Assembly: GCF_003951315.1 (NCBI RefSeq)
Contig: NZ_QLJH01000024.1
Location: forward strand, 1 to 56,253
Reading direction: 5' to 3'
Source of the DNA: Sphingomonas sp. S-NIH.Pt15_0812
Lineage (GTDB): Bacteria; Pseudomonadota; Alphaproteobacteria; Sphingomonadales; Sphingomonadaceae
Length of the DNA: 56,253 nt
Every line of letters begins with the position of its first letter. The first letter of the stretch is position 1. Shown here one piece after another: positions 39,639-49,378 of the stretch. The translations under genes and the position numbers were made by a program. Below the pieces are notes generated by a model. The model was not told where the DNA came from. It saw only the letters and a list, made by a program, of their open reading frames with translations, and made no database searches.

Positions 39639-40706
39639 ATGACTGACGCCACCACCCTGCAAGATTCCGCCCCCGCCGCCGCGGGCGACACCGTCCGCAT
39701 GAACATGATCCAGGCGATCAACTCCGCGCTCGACATCGTGATGGCGCGCGATCCGGATGTGGTCGTGATGGGCGAGGATGTCGGCTATTTCGGCGGCGTG
39801 TTCCGCGCCACCGCCGGCCTCCAGGCCAAATATGGCAAGACCCGCGTGTTCGATACGCCGATCAGCGAATGCGGCATCATCGGCGTCGCGGTCGGCATGG
39901 GCGCCTATGGCCTCCGCCCGGTGCCGGAGATCCAGTTCGCCGACTATATCTATCCCGCGCTCGACCAGCTCGTGTCGGAGGCGGCGCGGCTGCGCTATCG
40001 TTCGGCGGGCGAGTTCATCGCGCCGATGACGGTGCGCTCCCCCTTTGGCGGCGGCATTTTCGGCGGGCAGACCCATTCGCAGTCGCCCGAGGGCATCTTC
40101 ACCCATGTCTCGGGCGTGAAGACGGTGATCCCGTCCACCCCCTATGACGCCAAGGGACTGCTGATCGCGTCGATCGAGGACAATGACCCGGTCATCTTCT
40201 TCGAACCGAAGCGCATCTACAACGGCCCGTTCAACGGCTATTGGGACCGGCCGGCGGAAAACTGGTCGAAGCATCCCGGCGGGGCGGTGCCCGAGGGCTA
40301 TTATCGCGTGCCGCTGGGCAAGGCGGCGATCGTCCGGCCGGGCGAGGCGCTGACCATCCTGGCCTATGGCACCATGGTCCATGTCTGCCGCGCGGTGGTG
40401 GAGGAGGCCGGGGTCGATGCCGAGATCGTCGACCTGCGGACCTTGGTGCCGCTCGACATCGAGACGATCGAGGAATCGGTCAGGAAGACCGGCCGCTGCA
40501 TGATCGTGCACGAGGCGACGCGCACCTCCGGCTTCGGCGCGGAGTTGTCGGCGCTGGTCCAGGAACGCTGCTTCTATCATCTGGAAGCACCGATCGAGCG
40601 GGTCACCGGCTTCGACACGCCCTATCCGCACAGCTTGGAATGGGCCTATTTCCCCGGCCCCGTGCGGATCGGCCAGGCCCTCAAGAAGATCATGAGCAAC
40701 GCATGA
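39639..40706 (+). CDS. bkdA2: Branched-chain 2-oxoacid dehydrogenase E1 beta subunit
   Basis: The beta subunit of the E1 heterotetramer. The 355-residue product has NMIQAINSALDIVMARDPDV, VMGEDVGYFGGVFRATAGLQ, PISECGIIGVAVGMGAYGLR, PEIQFADYIYPALDQLVSEA and RSPFGGGIFGGQTHSQSPEG. The C-terminal transketolase domain has VEEAGVDAEIVDLRTLVPLD. An N-terminal tail of about 20 residues precedes the core. The 142 bases from E1 alpha contain a dispersed repeat; the gap to E2 is 70 bases. Confidence 0.95.
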   Translation: MTDATTLQDSAPAAAGDTVRMNMIQAINSALDIVMARDPDVVVMGEDVGYFGGVFRATAGLQAKYGKTRVFDTPISECGIIGVAVGMGAYGLRPVPEIQFADYIYPALDQLVSEAARLRYRSAGEFIAPMTVRSPFGGGIFGGQTHSQSPEGIFTHVSGVKTVIPSTPYDAKGLLIASIEDNDPVIFFEPKRIYNGPFNGYWDRPAENWSKHPGGAVPEGYYRVPLGKAAIVRPGEALTILAYGTMVHVCRAVVEEAGVDAEIVDLRTLVPLDIETIEESVRKTGRCMIVHEATRTSGFGAELSALVQERCFYHLEAPIERVTGFDTPYPHSLEWAYFPGPVRIGQALKKIMSNA

Positions 40707-40776
40707 CGCTTCGCCTGTCCCCCTTCTCGTTCCATTCCGATGCCGCGCGTCCGGCCGGCATCCACGGAGGTTTCTG

Positions 40777-42078
40777 ATGGCTCGCTTCACCTTCCGCCTG
40801 CCCGACATCGGCGAGGGCATCGCCGAGGCGGAGATCGTCGCCTGGCACGTCGCGATCGGCGACCGGGTCGAGGAAGACCAGAATATCGCCGACATGATGA
40901 CCGACAAGGCGACGGTGGAGATGGAATCGCCCGTGTCCGGCACCGTGGTCGCGCTGGCCGGCGCGGTCGGCGACCAGGTCGCGATCGGCGCGGCGCTGGT
41001 GGTGATCGAGACCGAGGCCGAGCATAGCGGCACCGCGACGGACGCCGCCTCTCCCGCCACCGAGGAACCGGTGCTGGAGGCGGAGAATCCCGGTGTCGAG
41101 CAGGCGACTGCCCCCGCCCCCGCGCAGGACGCACCGGTGCCGGCCCCCGCGCCAGCCGCAGAGGCGAAGCGCGAACCGGCACCAGCGCAACCCGGCCCGG
41201 CCGCTCCCGTGCTGGCCTCGCCGGCCGTCCGCGCCCGGGCGCGCGACCTAGGCATCGACCTGGCGCAGGTGAAGACGGATGGCGACCGCGTCCGCCATGC
41301 CGATCTCGACGCCTATCTCCGCTACCACGCCGCCCAGGGCTATGGCGCCCCCGGCACCAGCCGTGCGCGCGCGGACGAGCAGGTGCGCGTGATCGGGATG
41401 CGCCGCCGCATCGCCGAGAACATGGCCGCCGCCAAGCGCCACATCCCGCATTTCACCTATGTCGACGAGATCGACGTGACCGAGCTGGAGCGCGTCCGCG
41501 CCGAGCTGAACGCGAACCGTGGCGGCCGGCCCAAGCTGACGATGCTGCCGCTGATGATCGTCGCCATCTGCCGCACCCTGCCCGACTTTCCAATGCTGAA
41601 CGCCCGTTACGACGACGAGGCGGGCGTGGTCACCCGCTCGGGCCGCGTCCATCTGGGCATGGCAACGCAGACCGATGCCGGGCTGACCGTGCCCGTGATC
41701 CGCGATGCGCAGGACCGCAATGTCTGGCAGCTCGCCACCGAGATCACCCGGCTGGCGGAGGCGGCGCGCGCGTCCAAGCTGAAGCCGGAGGAACTGGGCG
41801 GCGGCACCATCACCGTCACTTCGCTCGGCCCGCTCGGCGGCATCGCGACCACGCCGGTCATCAACCGGCCCGAAGTCGCGATCATCGGCCCCAACAAGAT
41901 CGTCGAGCGGCCGATATTCCGGCCGGATGGCATGGGGGGCGACACGATCGTCCGCGCCAAGCTGATGAACCTGTCGATCAGCTGCGACCACCGCGTCGTC
42001 GATGGCTGGGACGCCGCCAGCTATGTGCAGGCGCTCAAGAAGCTGCTGGAAACGCCCGTCCTGCTGTTCGCGGACTGA
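40777..42078 (+). CDS. bkdB: Branched-chain 2-oxoacid dehydrogenase E2 (lipoamide acyltransferase)
   Basis: The core acyltransferase of the complex. The 433-residue product has one lipoyl domain (residues 1-80) with the lipoyl lysine in MTDKATVEMESPVSGTV and an Ala/Pro linker. A peripheral-subunit binding domain follows (ASPAVRARARDLGIDLAQVK). The catalytic domain has FTYVDEIDVTELERVRAELN and the active-site SCDHRVVDGWDAASYVQ (H-x-x-x-D-G). GGAGG lies before the ATG. No E3 lipoamide dehydrogenase follows; a bidirectional hairpin closes the operon. Confidence 0.95.
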   Translation: MARFTFRLPDIGEGIAEAEIVAWHVAIGDRVEEDQNIADMMTDKATVEMESPVSGTVVALAGAVGDQVAIGAALVVIETEAEHSGTATDAASPATEEPVLEAENPGVEQATAPAPAQDAPVPAPAPAAEAKREPAPAQPGPAAPVLASPAVRARARDLGIDLAQVKTDGDRVRHADLDAYLRYHAAQGYGAPGTSRARADEQVRVIGMRRRIAENMAAAKRHIPHFTYVDEIDVTELERVRAELNANRGGRPKLTMLPLMIVAICRTLPDFPMLNARYDDEAGVVTRSGRVHLGMATQTDAGLTVPVIRDAQDRNVWQLATEITRLAEAARASKLKPEELGGGTITVTSLGPLGGIATTPVINRPEVAIIGPNKIVERPIFRPDGMGGDTIVRAKLMNLSISCDHRVVDGWDAASYVQALKKLLETPVLLFAD

Positions 42079-42082
42079 CGGA

Positions 42083-42113
42083 GGACCGGGGGCGGCAGGC
42101 CCGCCCCCGGTCC
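42083..42113. terminator. Bidirectional hairpin between E2 and the phytase-like gene
   Basis: A 13-bp perfect stem, GGACCGGGGGCGG (42083-42095) with CCGCCCCCGGTCC (42101-42113), has a 5-base loop between two convergent genes. There is no clear T run, but the position fits termination in both directions. Confidence 0.7.
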
Positions 42114-42119
42114 CGGCGT

Positions 42120-43616
42120 TCAGGCAGCCGCCGCCTTGCGCCGCCGCCGCCGTGCCGCCGCGCCGACCAGGCCGAAGCCCAGCGTCATCGTCGCCCAGGT
42201 CGCCGGCTCCGGCACCACGCCGGCCAGGCTGGAATATTCCGCCGCGCTCAGGCGGAAGCTGTAGAGATAGCTGTCGAGCAGGCGCTGCCCTTCCGGACAG
42301 CCGGTGCCGAGCGCGACCGTGCTGTTCACGCCGCCCGGCCCGCTGGTGCAGACGTCGAACTGCGTGCCGCCGCCATTCTGGGTGACCGAATAGTCGTTGT
42401 CGGTCGCGACGATCAGCGTGTAGCTGCCATCCGCCAGGCGCGGACCGAAGGTGAAACCCTCGATCTTCTCCGGCACGGTGAGGCCCATCGCCTTCAGCGC
42501 GGCGGCGAGGTCGATGAACGGCGTCGCGCTCTTGGCCACCGGGGTCACGCCGCTTGGCAGGTCGTTCCGGCCCTTCAGGCTGATCGTGCTGACATCGGTC
42601 GCGGTGCTCAGGTCGACCTGCCAGATCCGCTTGGAACCCACGGTCAGCGCGGCATTGGGATCATCGACGCCGAGCCCGCGATTGTCGCGCTCCAGCACCA
42701 GCAGCGTGCCGTTGGGCAGCGCCTGGATCGCCGAGATGCCGATCGAGCGGCCCTGCTTGTTGGCCTCGAAATCCTGTTCGGTGCCGTCGATCCGGCCATT
42801 GATGGCTGACAGGCTTTCGAGCTGGTAGATATATTGCTTGGTCGGCCGGCCGGTGGCGACGTCATATTGGACGATACGGACATTGCGGCTGTAGCGGCCG
42901 TCCGCCTTGCTGCCGTTCGCGCCTTCCTCGAACAGCGGGTCCTGCAGCATCGCATAGGCGGTCTTGCCGTCGGCGCTGACCGTCAGCCCCTCATAACCGC
43001 GATTGTCCTGGCGGCCGGTCGTCACGTCGCCGCGATCGCCGGTGTAGTCGACCGTGCCGTTCGCGCGCTTCGGCACCAGATTGGCGGGCACGGCGAAGGT
43101 CCGGACCGCCCGGCCGCTCTGGTCGAACTCGATGACCGAGGGGCCATATTCGTCCGACACCAGGAAATGGCCGTTGGGCAGGCGCGCCAGCCCCTCGGGA
43201 TCGAGCGAGCCGCCCAGGGTCGACATGCCCCCGCTCGCCAGCGTCGGGTTCAGGCCGGTATAGGCATCGCCGTTCGCCTGGGTGAACAGGGTCGTCGCCT
43301 GCAGGTCGAAGCCGCGGATCGCGCCCGTCGCGCGGTTGATATCGAGCGTGAAGGCCTGGAGGCGCGGCTGGTAGGGCAGCACGCCGCCGCCCGGCCCGCG
43401 ATCGGTCGTGCCGTAGAAGGTGCCGGTCGCGGCATCATAGCTGAGGTCGGAGCCGAAGCCGCCCAGCCGGGCCTGCCCCGCGCCGGACAGGCCCGATGCG
43501 TCGGCACGGCTGCCCGACGCGGCATATTGGGACACGAGCGTCGCCGCGCCCGCCGGAGCGGCGGCGGCGAGCAGGACGGCGAGGATCGCGGCGGGCGCGA
43601 GCGAAGGACGGCGCAA
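42120..43616 (-). CDS. Esterase-like/phytase-like beta-propeller protein with PEP-CTERM signal
   Basis: A 498-residue secreted protein. It has a signal peptide (LAPAAILAVLLAAAAPAGAA) and then a domain of the esterase-like-activity-of-phytase type: GLSGAGQARLGGFGSDLSYD, STLGGSLDPEGLARLPNGHF, VSDEYGPSVIEFDQSGRAV, RGYEGLTVSADGKTAYAMLQ, KIEGFTFGPRLADGSYTLIV. The C-terminal sorting signal is VPEPATWATMTLGFGLVGAA followed by RRRRRK. The frame requires a TTG start at 43616, supported by GGGAGA eight bases upstream. Enzymatic activity is uncertain. It is the second PEP-CTERM protein in the window. Confidence 0.85.
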   Translation of the reverse strand: MRRPSLAPAAILAVLLAAAAPAGAATLVSQYAASGSRADASGLSGAGQARLGGFGSDLSYDAATGTFYGTTDRGPGGGVLPYQPRLQAFTLDINRATGAIRGFDLQATTLFTQANGDAYTGLNPTLASGGMSTLGGSLDPEGLARLPNGHFLVSDEYGPSVIEFDQSGRAVRTFAVPANLVPKRANGTVDYTGDRGDVTTGRQDNRGYEGLTVSADGKTAYAMLQDPLFEEGANGSKADGRYSRNVRIVQYDVATGRPTKQYIYQLESLSAINGRIDGTEQDFEANKQGRSIGISAIQALPNGTLLVLERDNRGLGVDDPNAALTVGSKRIWQVDLSTATDVSTISLKGRNDLPSGVTPVAKSATPFIDLAAALKAMGLTVPEKIEGFTFGPRLADGSYTLIVATDNDYSVTQNGGGTQFDVCTSGPGGVNSTVALGTGCPEGQRLLDSYLYSFRLSAAEYSSLAGVVPEPATWATMTLGFGLVGAAARRRRRKAAAA

Positions 43617-43706
43617 TGTCTATCTCCCTGTTAACCATACGGATAAACAGGAGCGCCGTGACGCGGCCGTGACGCTTTGACGACCGATCCGAGACAGTGG
43701 CGCGGA

Positions 43707-44576
43707 TCAGCGCGTCGGCACTGGCTCTGCGCCCGAATAATCGTAGAAGCCGCGCTTGGTCTTGCGGCCGTACCAGCCCGCCTCGACATATTTGACCAAG
43801 AGCGGCGCGGGCCGGAACTTGGGATCGCCCGTTCCCTCGAACAGTACGCGGGTGATCTCCAGACAGGTGTCGAGGCCGATGAAGTCCGCCAGCGTCAGCG
43901 GCCCCATCGGATGGTTGAGGCCGAGCTGGCAGGCGGCATCGATGTCCGGGATCGTCGCCACGCCCTCGCCGAGCGCGAAGCACGCCTCGTTGAGCATCGG
44001 CATCAGCACGCGGTTGACGATGAATCCGGGCGCGTCATTGGCGCGTACCACCCGCTTGCCGAGCGCCTGGGCATAGGCCTCGACCCGGGCGACGGTCGCG
44101 TCGGCGGTGGCGAGGCCGCGGATCAGCTCGATCAGCCCCATGACCGGCACGGGGTTGAAGAAATGCACGCCGACGAAGCGCGCCGGATCGGGCGTCGCCT
44201 GCGCCAGCCGGGTAATCGGAATCGACGAGGTGTTGGAGGCGAGGATCGCGTCCGGCCCCAGCACCCGGCCGACGGATTCGAAGATGGCGCGCTTGATCGC
44301 CTCGCGCTCGGTCGCGGCCTCGATCACCAGCGCCGCCTCGCCCATCGCGTCGGTGCTCTCGACCGGCTCGATCAGCGCCAAGGCGGCGTCGCGGGCGTCG
44401 GCGGCGATCTTCTCCTTGGCGACCAGCCGGTCGAGCGCCTTCGCGATGCCGGCCTTGCCCTTCTCCGCCTGCGCGCGCGAGACGTCGGACAGCAGCACGC
44501 GGTAGCCGGCCTGCGCCGATACCTGCGCGATGCCCGCGCCCATCTGTCCCGCCCCGATGACTCCGACCGTCTCCAT
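43707..44576 (-). CDS. 3-hydroxybutyryl-CoA / 3-hydroxyacyl-CoA dehydrogenase
   Basis: An NAD(P)-dependent dehydrogenase of fatty-acid, butyrate or polyhydroxybutyrate metabolism. The 289-residue product has a Rossmann motif ([20 protein letters not shown]), [15 protein letters not shown], the catalytic [15 protein letters not shown] and [19 protein letters not shown]. The C-terminal domain is [17 protein letters not shown] with [15 protein letters not shown] at 44576 follows AGGAG; much longer in-frame sequence upstream overlaps the next gene and is not used. The length and motifs fit short-form Hbd/PaaH. Confidence 0.93.
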   Translation of the reverse strand: METVGVIGAGQMGAGIAQVSAQAGYRVLLSDVSRAQAEKGKAGIAKALDRLVAKEKIAADARDAALALIEPVESTDAMGEAALVIEAATEREAIKRAIFESVGRVLGPDAILASNTSSIPITRLAQATPDPARFVGVHFFNPVPVMGLIELIRGLATADATVARVEAYAQALGKRVVRANDAPGFIVNRVLMPMLNEACFALGEGVATIPDIDAACQLGLNHPMGPLTLADFIGLDTCLEITRVLFEGTGDPKFRPAPLLVKYVEAGWYGRKTKRGFYDYSGAEPVPTR

Positions 44577-44653
44577 GCCGCTCTCCTGTCGCGTTCGTGT
44601 TTGCCCGCTCGTTGCCGCGAAAGCGCGCGGGGGGCAATGGCCGATGACGCCCC

Positions 44654-46990
44654 TCAGGCGAAGGCGTGGCCGGCGAGCGTCACCATGCGGCCCGGCCGGA
44701 CGGGGACGGTCACGCTCCGCCCCTGCGCGACCAGCACGCGCTGGCCCGCGATTCGGGGACGCAATGTCACCCGCTCCAGCCGGCCGGCCCGCCAGGCGAG
44801 ATCGACCTCGCACGCCCCCCGCGCGCGCAGGCCGGTGACATGGCCGCTGGGCCAGGCGCGCGGCAGCGCGGGGAGCAGGTCGATCGTGTCGCCCCGGCTC
44901 TGCATCAGCATCTCCACGATCGCCGCCGTGCCGCCGAAGTTGCCGTCGATCTGGAAGGGCGGATGCGCGTCGAACATGTTGGGATAGGTCCGCTCCGCCC
45001 CGAGCAGGAAGCGCAGGATGTCGTGCGCATGATCCCCCTCGCGCAGCCGCGCCCACAGGTTGATCCGCCACGCGGTCGCCCAGCCGGTGGCGCGGTCGCC
45101 GCGAATCTCCAGGCTGCGCCGCGCCGCCGCCGCCAGTTCGGGCGTGGCCGCGGGCGTGATCTGGTGCGACGGATGCAGGCCGTAGAGATGCGAGACGTGG
45201 CGGTGGTTCCGTTCCGGCGCGTCCGCGTCCCAGTCGGCCTGCCATTCCTGCAACTGCCCCTGCCGCCCGACCTTGTACGGCGCGAGGCGCGCGCGGGCGG
45301 CGCGCATTTCCGCGACCAGCCCGGCATCGCGGTCGAGCAGCGTCGCCGCCGCCGCCGTCTGGTCGAACAGGTCGCGCAGGATCGCCATGTCCATGGCCGG
45401 CCCGGCGCAGAGCGCGCCGCCATGGCCATGCTCGTTCTCCGGGCTGAGCGAGGGATTGGTGACCAGCGCGCCGGTGCGCGGATCGGTCTGGAGCGTGTCG
45501 AGGAAGAAGCGCGCCGATCCCGCCATCAGCGGATAGACCGATGCCAGGAAGGCCCGGTCGCGGGTATAGTCATAATGCTCCCATAAATGGGTGCAGAGCC
45601 ACGCGCCGCCGGTCGGCCACATGCCCCAGGGCGCGCCATCGATCGGCGCGGTCGCGCGCCAGATGTCGGTATTGTGATGCGCCACCCAGCCGCGCGCGGC
45701 GTACATGGTCCGCGCCGTGCGTTCGCCGGTGATCGCCAGTTCGCGGACCAGGCGCACCAGCGGCTCGACGCATTCGGCCAGGTTGGTCGGCTGCGCGGGC
45801 CAATAGTTCATCTCGGTATTGATGTTGATCGTGTATTTCGACTCCCAGGGCGGGGTCAGGCTGTCGTTCCACAGGCCTTGCAGCGTCGCCGCCTGCCCGC
45901 CGGGCTGCGAACAGGCGATCAGCAGGTAACGGCCATAATGGAAATAGAGCGCGGCCAGCGCCGGATCGTCCGCCGTCTGCGAGGCTCGGATGCGTTCGTC
46001 GGTCGGCAGCGAGGCGGCGGCGGAGCGACCGAGATCGATCGACACGCGGCGGAACAGGCGACGATGCGCGGCGCCGGCATCGGCGGCGATCCGGGCGAAG
46101 GAGCGGCCGCGCGCCGCGGCGATGGCGGCGGCGGTCGCGGCCAGCGGATCGCCCGACACATCGTCGAAGCGGCGGAAGCTGGTGCCCATCGCGACCAGCA
46201 GCGTCACCGCATCGGCATCGCGGATCGACACGCGGCCATCGGGCGCGATGCGGACCTGACCACCCTCGTTCACCGCCAGCAGCCGCGCGGCGAAGGTCAG
46301 CGCGCCGGCCACGCCCTGCGACGCGCCGTTGCGGCCGGTCAGCAGCAGCCCGGCCGCGCCATCCGCCCGGGTCGTCGCGCCCGCCTGCGGCGAGGCGAGC
46401 CCGACATCGACCGACAGCGTCCCATGCGGCGCGGTCAGTCGTACCGCGATCACCCGGTCGCCGGGCACGGCGATCACCTGGCGGAGATGCTCGCCTGCCC
46501 TGGTGTGAAACCGCGTCGTCGCCATCGCGGCATCGAGATCGAGGTCGCGCCGATAGGCGGACGCCGCGCCCAGATCGGGGAAGTCGAGCGTCAGGTCGCC
46601 CAGTGCCTGATAGGGCATCTGCTTGGGCGGCGTGCCGAGCAGCGACCGGTCGACCAGCGCCTGCGCCTCCTCGATCCGGCCTTCGAACACCAGCTTGCGG
46701 ACCTGGGGCAAGGCCCCGAGCGCGGCCGGGTTGACCGGATCATAGGGTCCGCCGGCCCAGAGCGTACCCTCGTTCAGTTGCAGCCGTTCCCGCGCCGTGC
46801 CGCCGAACACCATCGCGCCCAGCACGCCGTTGCCGACCGGCAGCGCCTCGGTCCAGGCCTTGGCCGGCTGGCGATACCAGAGCATCGGCGCATCGGGGGC
46901 CGGCGCGGCGGCCATCGCCTCGCCCCCGATCGTGGCGGCAAGGCCGGTCGCGGCGGCCAGGCCGATGGTTTCGCGGCGGGTCGGTTGCAT
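44654..46990 (-). CDS. Glycoside hydrolase family 95 (alpha-L-fucosidase type)
   Basis: An exported enzyme predicted to remove alpha-1,2-linked L-fucose (or L-galactose) from glycans. The 778-residue product has a twin-arginine signal ([20 protein letters not shown]) and the N-terminal GH95 domain ([33 protein letters not shown]). Catalytic-domain landmarks are [72 protein letters not shown] and [20 protein letters not shown]. No other glycan-use gene or TonB receptor is adjacent, so it is an isolated hydrolase. Confidence 0.93.
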   Translation of the reverse strand: MQPTRRETIGLAAATGLAATIGGEAMAAAPAPDAPMLWYRQPAKAWTEALPVGNGVLGAMVFGGTARERLQLNEGTLWAGGPYDPVNPAALGALPQVRKLVFEGRIEEAQALVDRSLLGTPPKQMPYQALGDLTLDFPDLGAASAYRRDLDLDAAMATTRFHTRAGEHLRQVIAVPGDRVIAVRLTAPHGTLSVDVGLASPQAGATTRADGAAGLLLTGRNGASQGVAGALTFAARLLAVNEGGQVRIAPDGRVSIRDADAVTLLVAMGTSFRRFDDVSGDPLAATAAAIAAARGRSFARIAADAGAAHRRLFRRVSIDLGRSAAASLPTDERIRASQTADDPALAALYFHYGRYLLIACSQPGGQAATLQGLWNDSLTPPWESKYTININTEMNYWPAQPTNLAECVEPLVRLVRELAITGERTARTMYAARGWVAHHNTDIWRATAPIDGAPWGMWPTGGAWLCTHLWEHYDYTRDRAFLASVYPLMAGSARFFLDTLQTDPRTGALVTNPSLSPENEHGHGGALCAGPAMDMAILRDLFDQTAAAATLLDRDAGLVAEMRAARARLAPYKVGRQGQLQEWQADWDADAPERNHRHVSHLYGLHPSHQITPAATPELAAAARRSLEIRGDRATGWATAWRINLWARLREGDHAHDILRFLLGAERTYPNMFDAHPPFQIDGNFGGTAAIVEMLMQSRGDTIDLLPALPRAWPSGHVTGLRARGACEVDLAWRAGRLERVTLRPRIAGQRVLVAQGRSVTVPVRPGRMVTLAGHAFA

Positions 46991-47044
46991 CGCTCTCCCT
47001 TTCCGGGGGCAAGCTGCGCCAACCCGTTTGTTTGTCTGACCTTT

Positions 47045-47530
47045 CTATGACCGGGAGGCGGGGAGGTCGAGCGTTTGCGCTGCACCGCTGCCCTTCAGCA
47101 GCGCCATGCGCAGACATTGGCAGACGATCTCGTCGCGCTGGTTGAGCATCCGATGCTCGAAGGTCACGATCCCCGCCCCCGGTCGCGAGCGACTGGGCTT
47201 GAGCGCGACCACCTCGGTCTCGGCGCGCAGCGTGTCGCCCAGGAACACCGGCTTGGGCATGACCAGCTTGTCATAGCCCAGATTGGCGATCAGCGTGCCC
47301 AGCGTCGTGTCGCCGACCGACAGGCCGATCATCAGCGAAAAGGTGAAGGTGCCATTGACCAGGATCTGCCCGAACTCGCTGGCCCGCGCCGCCTCCGCAT
47401 CGATGTGCAATGGCTGTGGATTGTGGGTCATGGTCGAGAAGAGGAGGTTGTCCGTCTCGGTCACGGTGCGGCGGATGTCGTGGGCCAGCCGATCGCCGAC
47501 CGCCCAGCCGTCATAGGGCCGCCCCGCCAT
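47045..47530 (-). CDS. MaoC-family hot-dog hydratase
   Basis: A 161-residue enoyl-CoA hydratase-like protein with a single MaoC hot-dog domain: GDRLAHDIRRTVTETDNLLF, NPQPLHIDAEAARASEFGQI, LVNGTFTFSLMIGLSVGDTT, and VFLGDTLRAETEVVALKPSR. The D/H pair in the NPQPLHIDAE helix is the usual catalytic site. Its start overlaps the stop of the carboxylase alpha gene by one base, so it is the last gene of the leucine-catabolic operon. It may serve as the methylglutaconyl-CoA hydratase step or act on a related acyl-CoA; substrate is inferred from context only. Confidence 0.85.
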   Translation of the reverse strand: MAGRPYDGWAVGDRLAHDIRRTVTETDNLLFSTMTHNPQPLHIDAEAARASEFGQILVNGTFTFSLMIGLSVGDTTLGTLIANLGYDKLVMPKPVFLGDTLRAETEVVALKPSRSRPGAGIVTFEHRMLNQRDEIVCQCLRMALLKGSGAAQTLDLPASRS

Positions 47531-49374
47531 CAGGCCGCCTCCCCGGCGCGGGCGATGCGGGCGAGCAGCAGCCCCTCGGTCACCTGACCGCCCTCCTCGG
47601 CCCGAAGTTCCGCGACCTCGCCGTCGAACGGCGCGACCAGACTATGTTCCATCTTCATCGCCTCCACGGTCAGCAGCTTCTGGCCCTTGGTCACCCGCTC
47701 GCCGGCCGCGACCGCGACCGCGATGATCCGGCCGGGCATCGGCGACAGGATCGCACCATCCGCCGCCTCGCCGCCAGCGCCACCAACCGCACGCCACGGC
47801 TGGAGCCGCCAGACCTGGCCCTGTTCGGCGATCAGCCCGTCGCCCCATGGGCGATGATCCGGGGTGGGGCTGAGCGGCACCGTCACGGCCGCGCCGTCGA
47901 GCAGGAACCGCCCCTCGCGCCGGGGCGCGGCGTTGAGCCGGAAGCCGGCGAGCGGCCCCGGCGCGGCGAGCGCGGTCGCCGCCGTCCGGAGCCTCGCCCC
48001 CGAGGGTTCGGCGGCGGGGATCAGCGTCTCGCCCGCGCGCGCGATCAGCCCGGTATCCAGCTCCGCCGCGACGAAGGCGGGATGGTTCAGCGCCTTGAGC
48101 AGGAAGCCGGCATTGGTCTTGAGCGGCCAGATCGCCGCGCCGTCCAGCGCTGCGGCCAGCCGCTGCCGCGCGGCATCGCGGTCCGGGCCCCAGGCGATCA
48201 GCTTGGCGATCATCGGGTCGTAATGGGGCGAGATGGTCGCGCCCCGCTCCACGCCCGTGTCGGTGCGCCAGGAATCGCCCAGGTCGAACCGGTCGAGCCG
48301 CCCGATCGACGGCAGGAAGCCGCGCGCCGGGTCCTCGGCATAGAGCCGCGCTTCCATCGCCCAGCCGGTGATCGACAAGGCGTCCTGCGTGCAGGGCAGC
48401 GGCTCGCCCGAGGCGATGCGCAACTGCCATTCGACCAGATCCTGCCCGGTGATCGCCTCCGTCACCGGATGCTCGACCTGAAGCCTGGTGTTCATCTCCA
48501 TGAACCAGATGCGATCGGCCCGTAAGCCCTGGGAGGCGTCGGCGATGAACTCGATCGTGCCCGCGCCGACATAATCGACCGCGCGGGCCGCGCGCACCGC
48601 CGCGTCGCAGATCGCGGCACGGGTCGCATCGTCCATGCCGGGCGCCGGCGCTTCCTCGATCACCTTCTGGTGGCGGCGTTGCAGCGAACAGTCGCGCTCG
48701 AACAGATGGACGACCTGGCCGTGCCGGTCGCCGAACACCTGCACCTCGATATGGCGCGGGTTCGTCACCCATTTCTCCAGCAGCACCTGGTCGTTGCCGA
48801 AGCTGGACGCCGCCTCGCGCCGGCACGAGGCCAGCGCCTCGGCGAAGTCGGCGGGCGCATCGACCTTGCGCATCCCCTTGCCGCCGCCGCCGGCCACCGC
48901 CTTGATCAGGACGGGGTAGCCGATCGCCTCGGCCTCCGCCGCCAGCCGGTCCGGCGACTGGTCCTCGCCGAGATAGCCGGGCGTGGTCGGCACGCCCGCC
49001 GCCTGCATCAGCGCCTTGGCCGCGTCCTTCAGGCCCATGGCGGTGATCGACTGGGGATCGGGTCCGACCCAGGTCAGGCCGGCATCGATGACGGCCTGCG
49101 CGAATGCGGCATTCTCGGACAGGAAGCCGTAGCCGGGGTGGATCGCCTCCACACCGGTCGCCAGCGCGGCGGCGATGATCCGGTCGCCGCACAGATAGGA
49201 TTCGCGCACCGGCGCCGCGCCGATAGCGACGGCGGCATCGGCCTGTCGGACATGCAGCGCATCGGCATCGGCATCCGAATGGACGGCGACGGTGCGGATG
49301 CCCATCGCCCGCGCGGTGCGGATGATGCGGCAGGCGATCTCGCCGCGATTGGCGATCAGGAGACTCTTCATCAT
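47530..49374 (-). CDS. liuD: Methylcrotonyl-CoA carboxylase alpha (biotin) subunit
   Basis: The biotin-dependent subunit of an acyl-CoA carboxylase. The 614-residue product has a biotin carboxylase domain (SLLIANRGEIACRIIRTARA, HPGYGFLSENAAFAQAVIDA, KAVAGGGGKGMRKVDAPADF, FMEMNTRLQVEHPVTEAITG). A BT-type middle region follows, then a C-terminal biotinyl domain with the lysine in VEAMKMEHSLVAPFDG. It belongs with the adjacent beta subunit and isovaleryl-CoA dehydrogenase, which points to 3-methylcrotonyl-CoA rather than propionyl-CoA as substrate. The start is ATGATG at 49374. Confidence 0.92.
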   Translation of the reverse strand: MMKSLLIANRGEIACRIIRTARAMGIRTVAVHSDADADALHVRQADAAVAIGAAPVRESYLCGDRIIAAALATGVEAIHPGYGFLSENAAFAQAVIDAGLTWVGPDPQSITAMGLKDAAKALMQAAGVPTTPGYLGEDQSPDRLAAEAEAIGYPVLIKAVAGGGGKGMRKVDAPADFAEALASCRREAASSFGNDQVLLEKWVTNPRHIEVQVFGDRHGQVVHLFERDCSLQRRHQKVIEEAPAPGMDDATRAAICDAAVRAARAVDYVGAGTIEFIADASQGLRADRIWFMEMNTRLQVEHPVTEAITGQDLVEWQLRIASGEPLPCTQDALSITGWAMEARLYAEDPARGFLPSIGRLDRFDLGDSWRTDTGVERGATISPHYDPMIAKLIAWGPDRDAARQRLAAALDGAAIWPLKTNAGFLLKALNHPAFVAAELDTGLIARAGETLIPAAEPSGARLRTAATALAAPGPLAGFRLNAAPRREGRFLLDGAAVTVPLSPTPDHRPWGDGLIAEQGQVWRLQPWRAVGGAGGEAADGAILSPMPGRIIAVAVAAGERVTKGQKLLTVEAMKMEHSLVAPFDGEVAELRAEEGGQVTEGLLLARIARAGEAA

Positions 49375-49378
49375 CGGG

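Noticed and set aside
43707..45245. 512-residue fusion of an unknown domain to 3-hydroxyacyl-CoA dehydrogenase
   Set aside because: The upstream extension is antisense-like text overlapping the GH95 gene, and AGGAG before the ATG at 44576 marks the true start of a normal-length enzyme.
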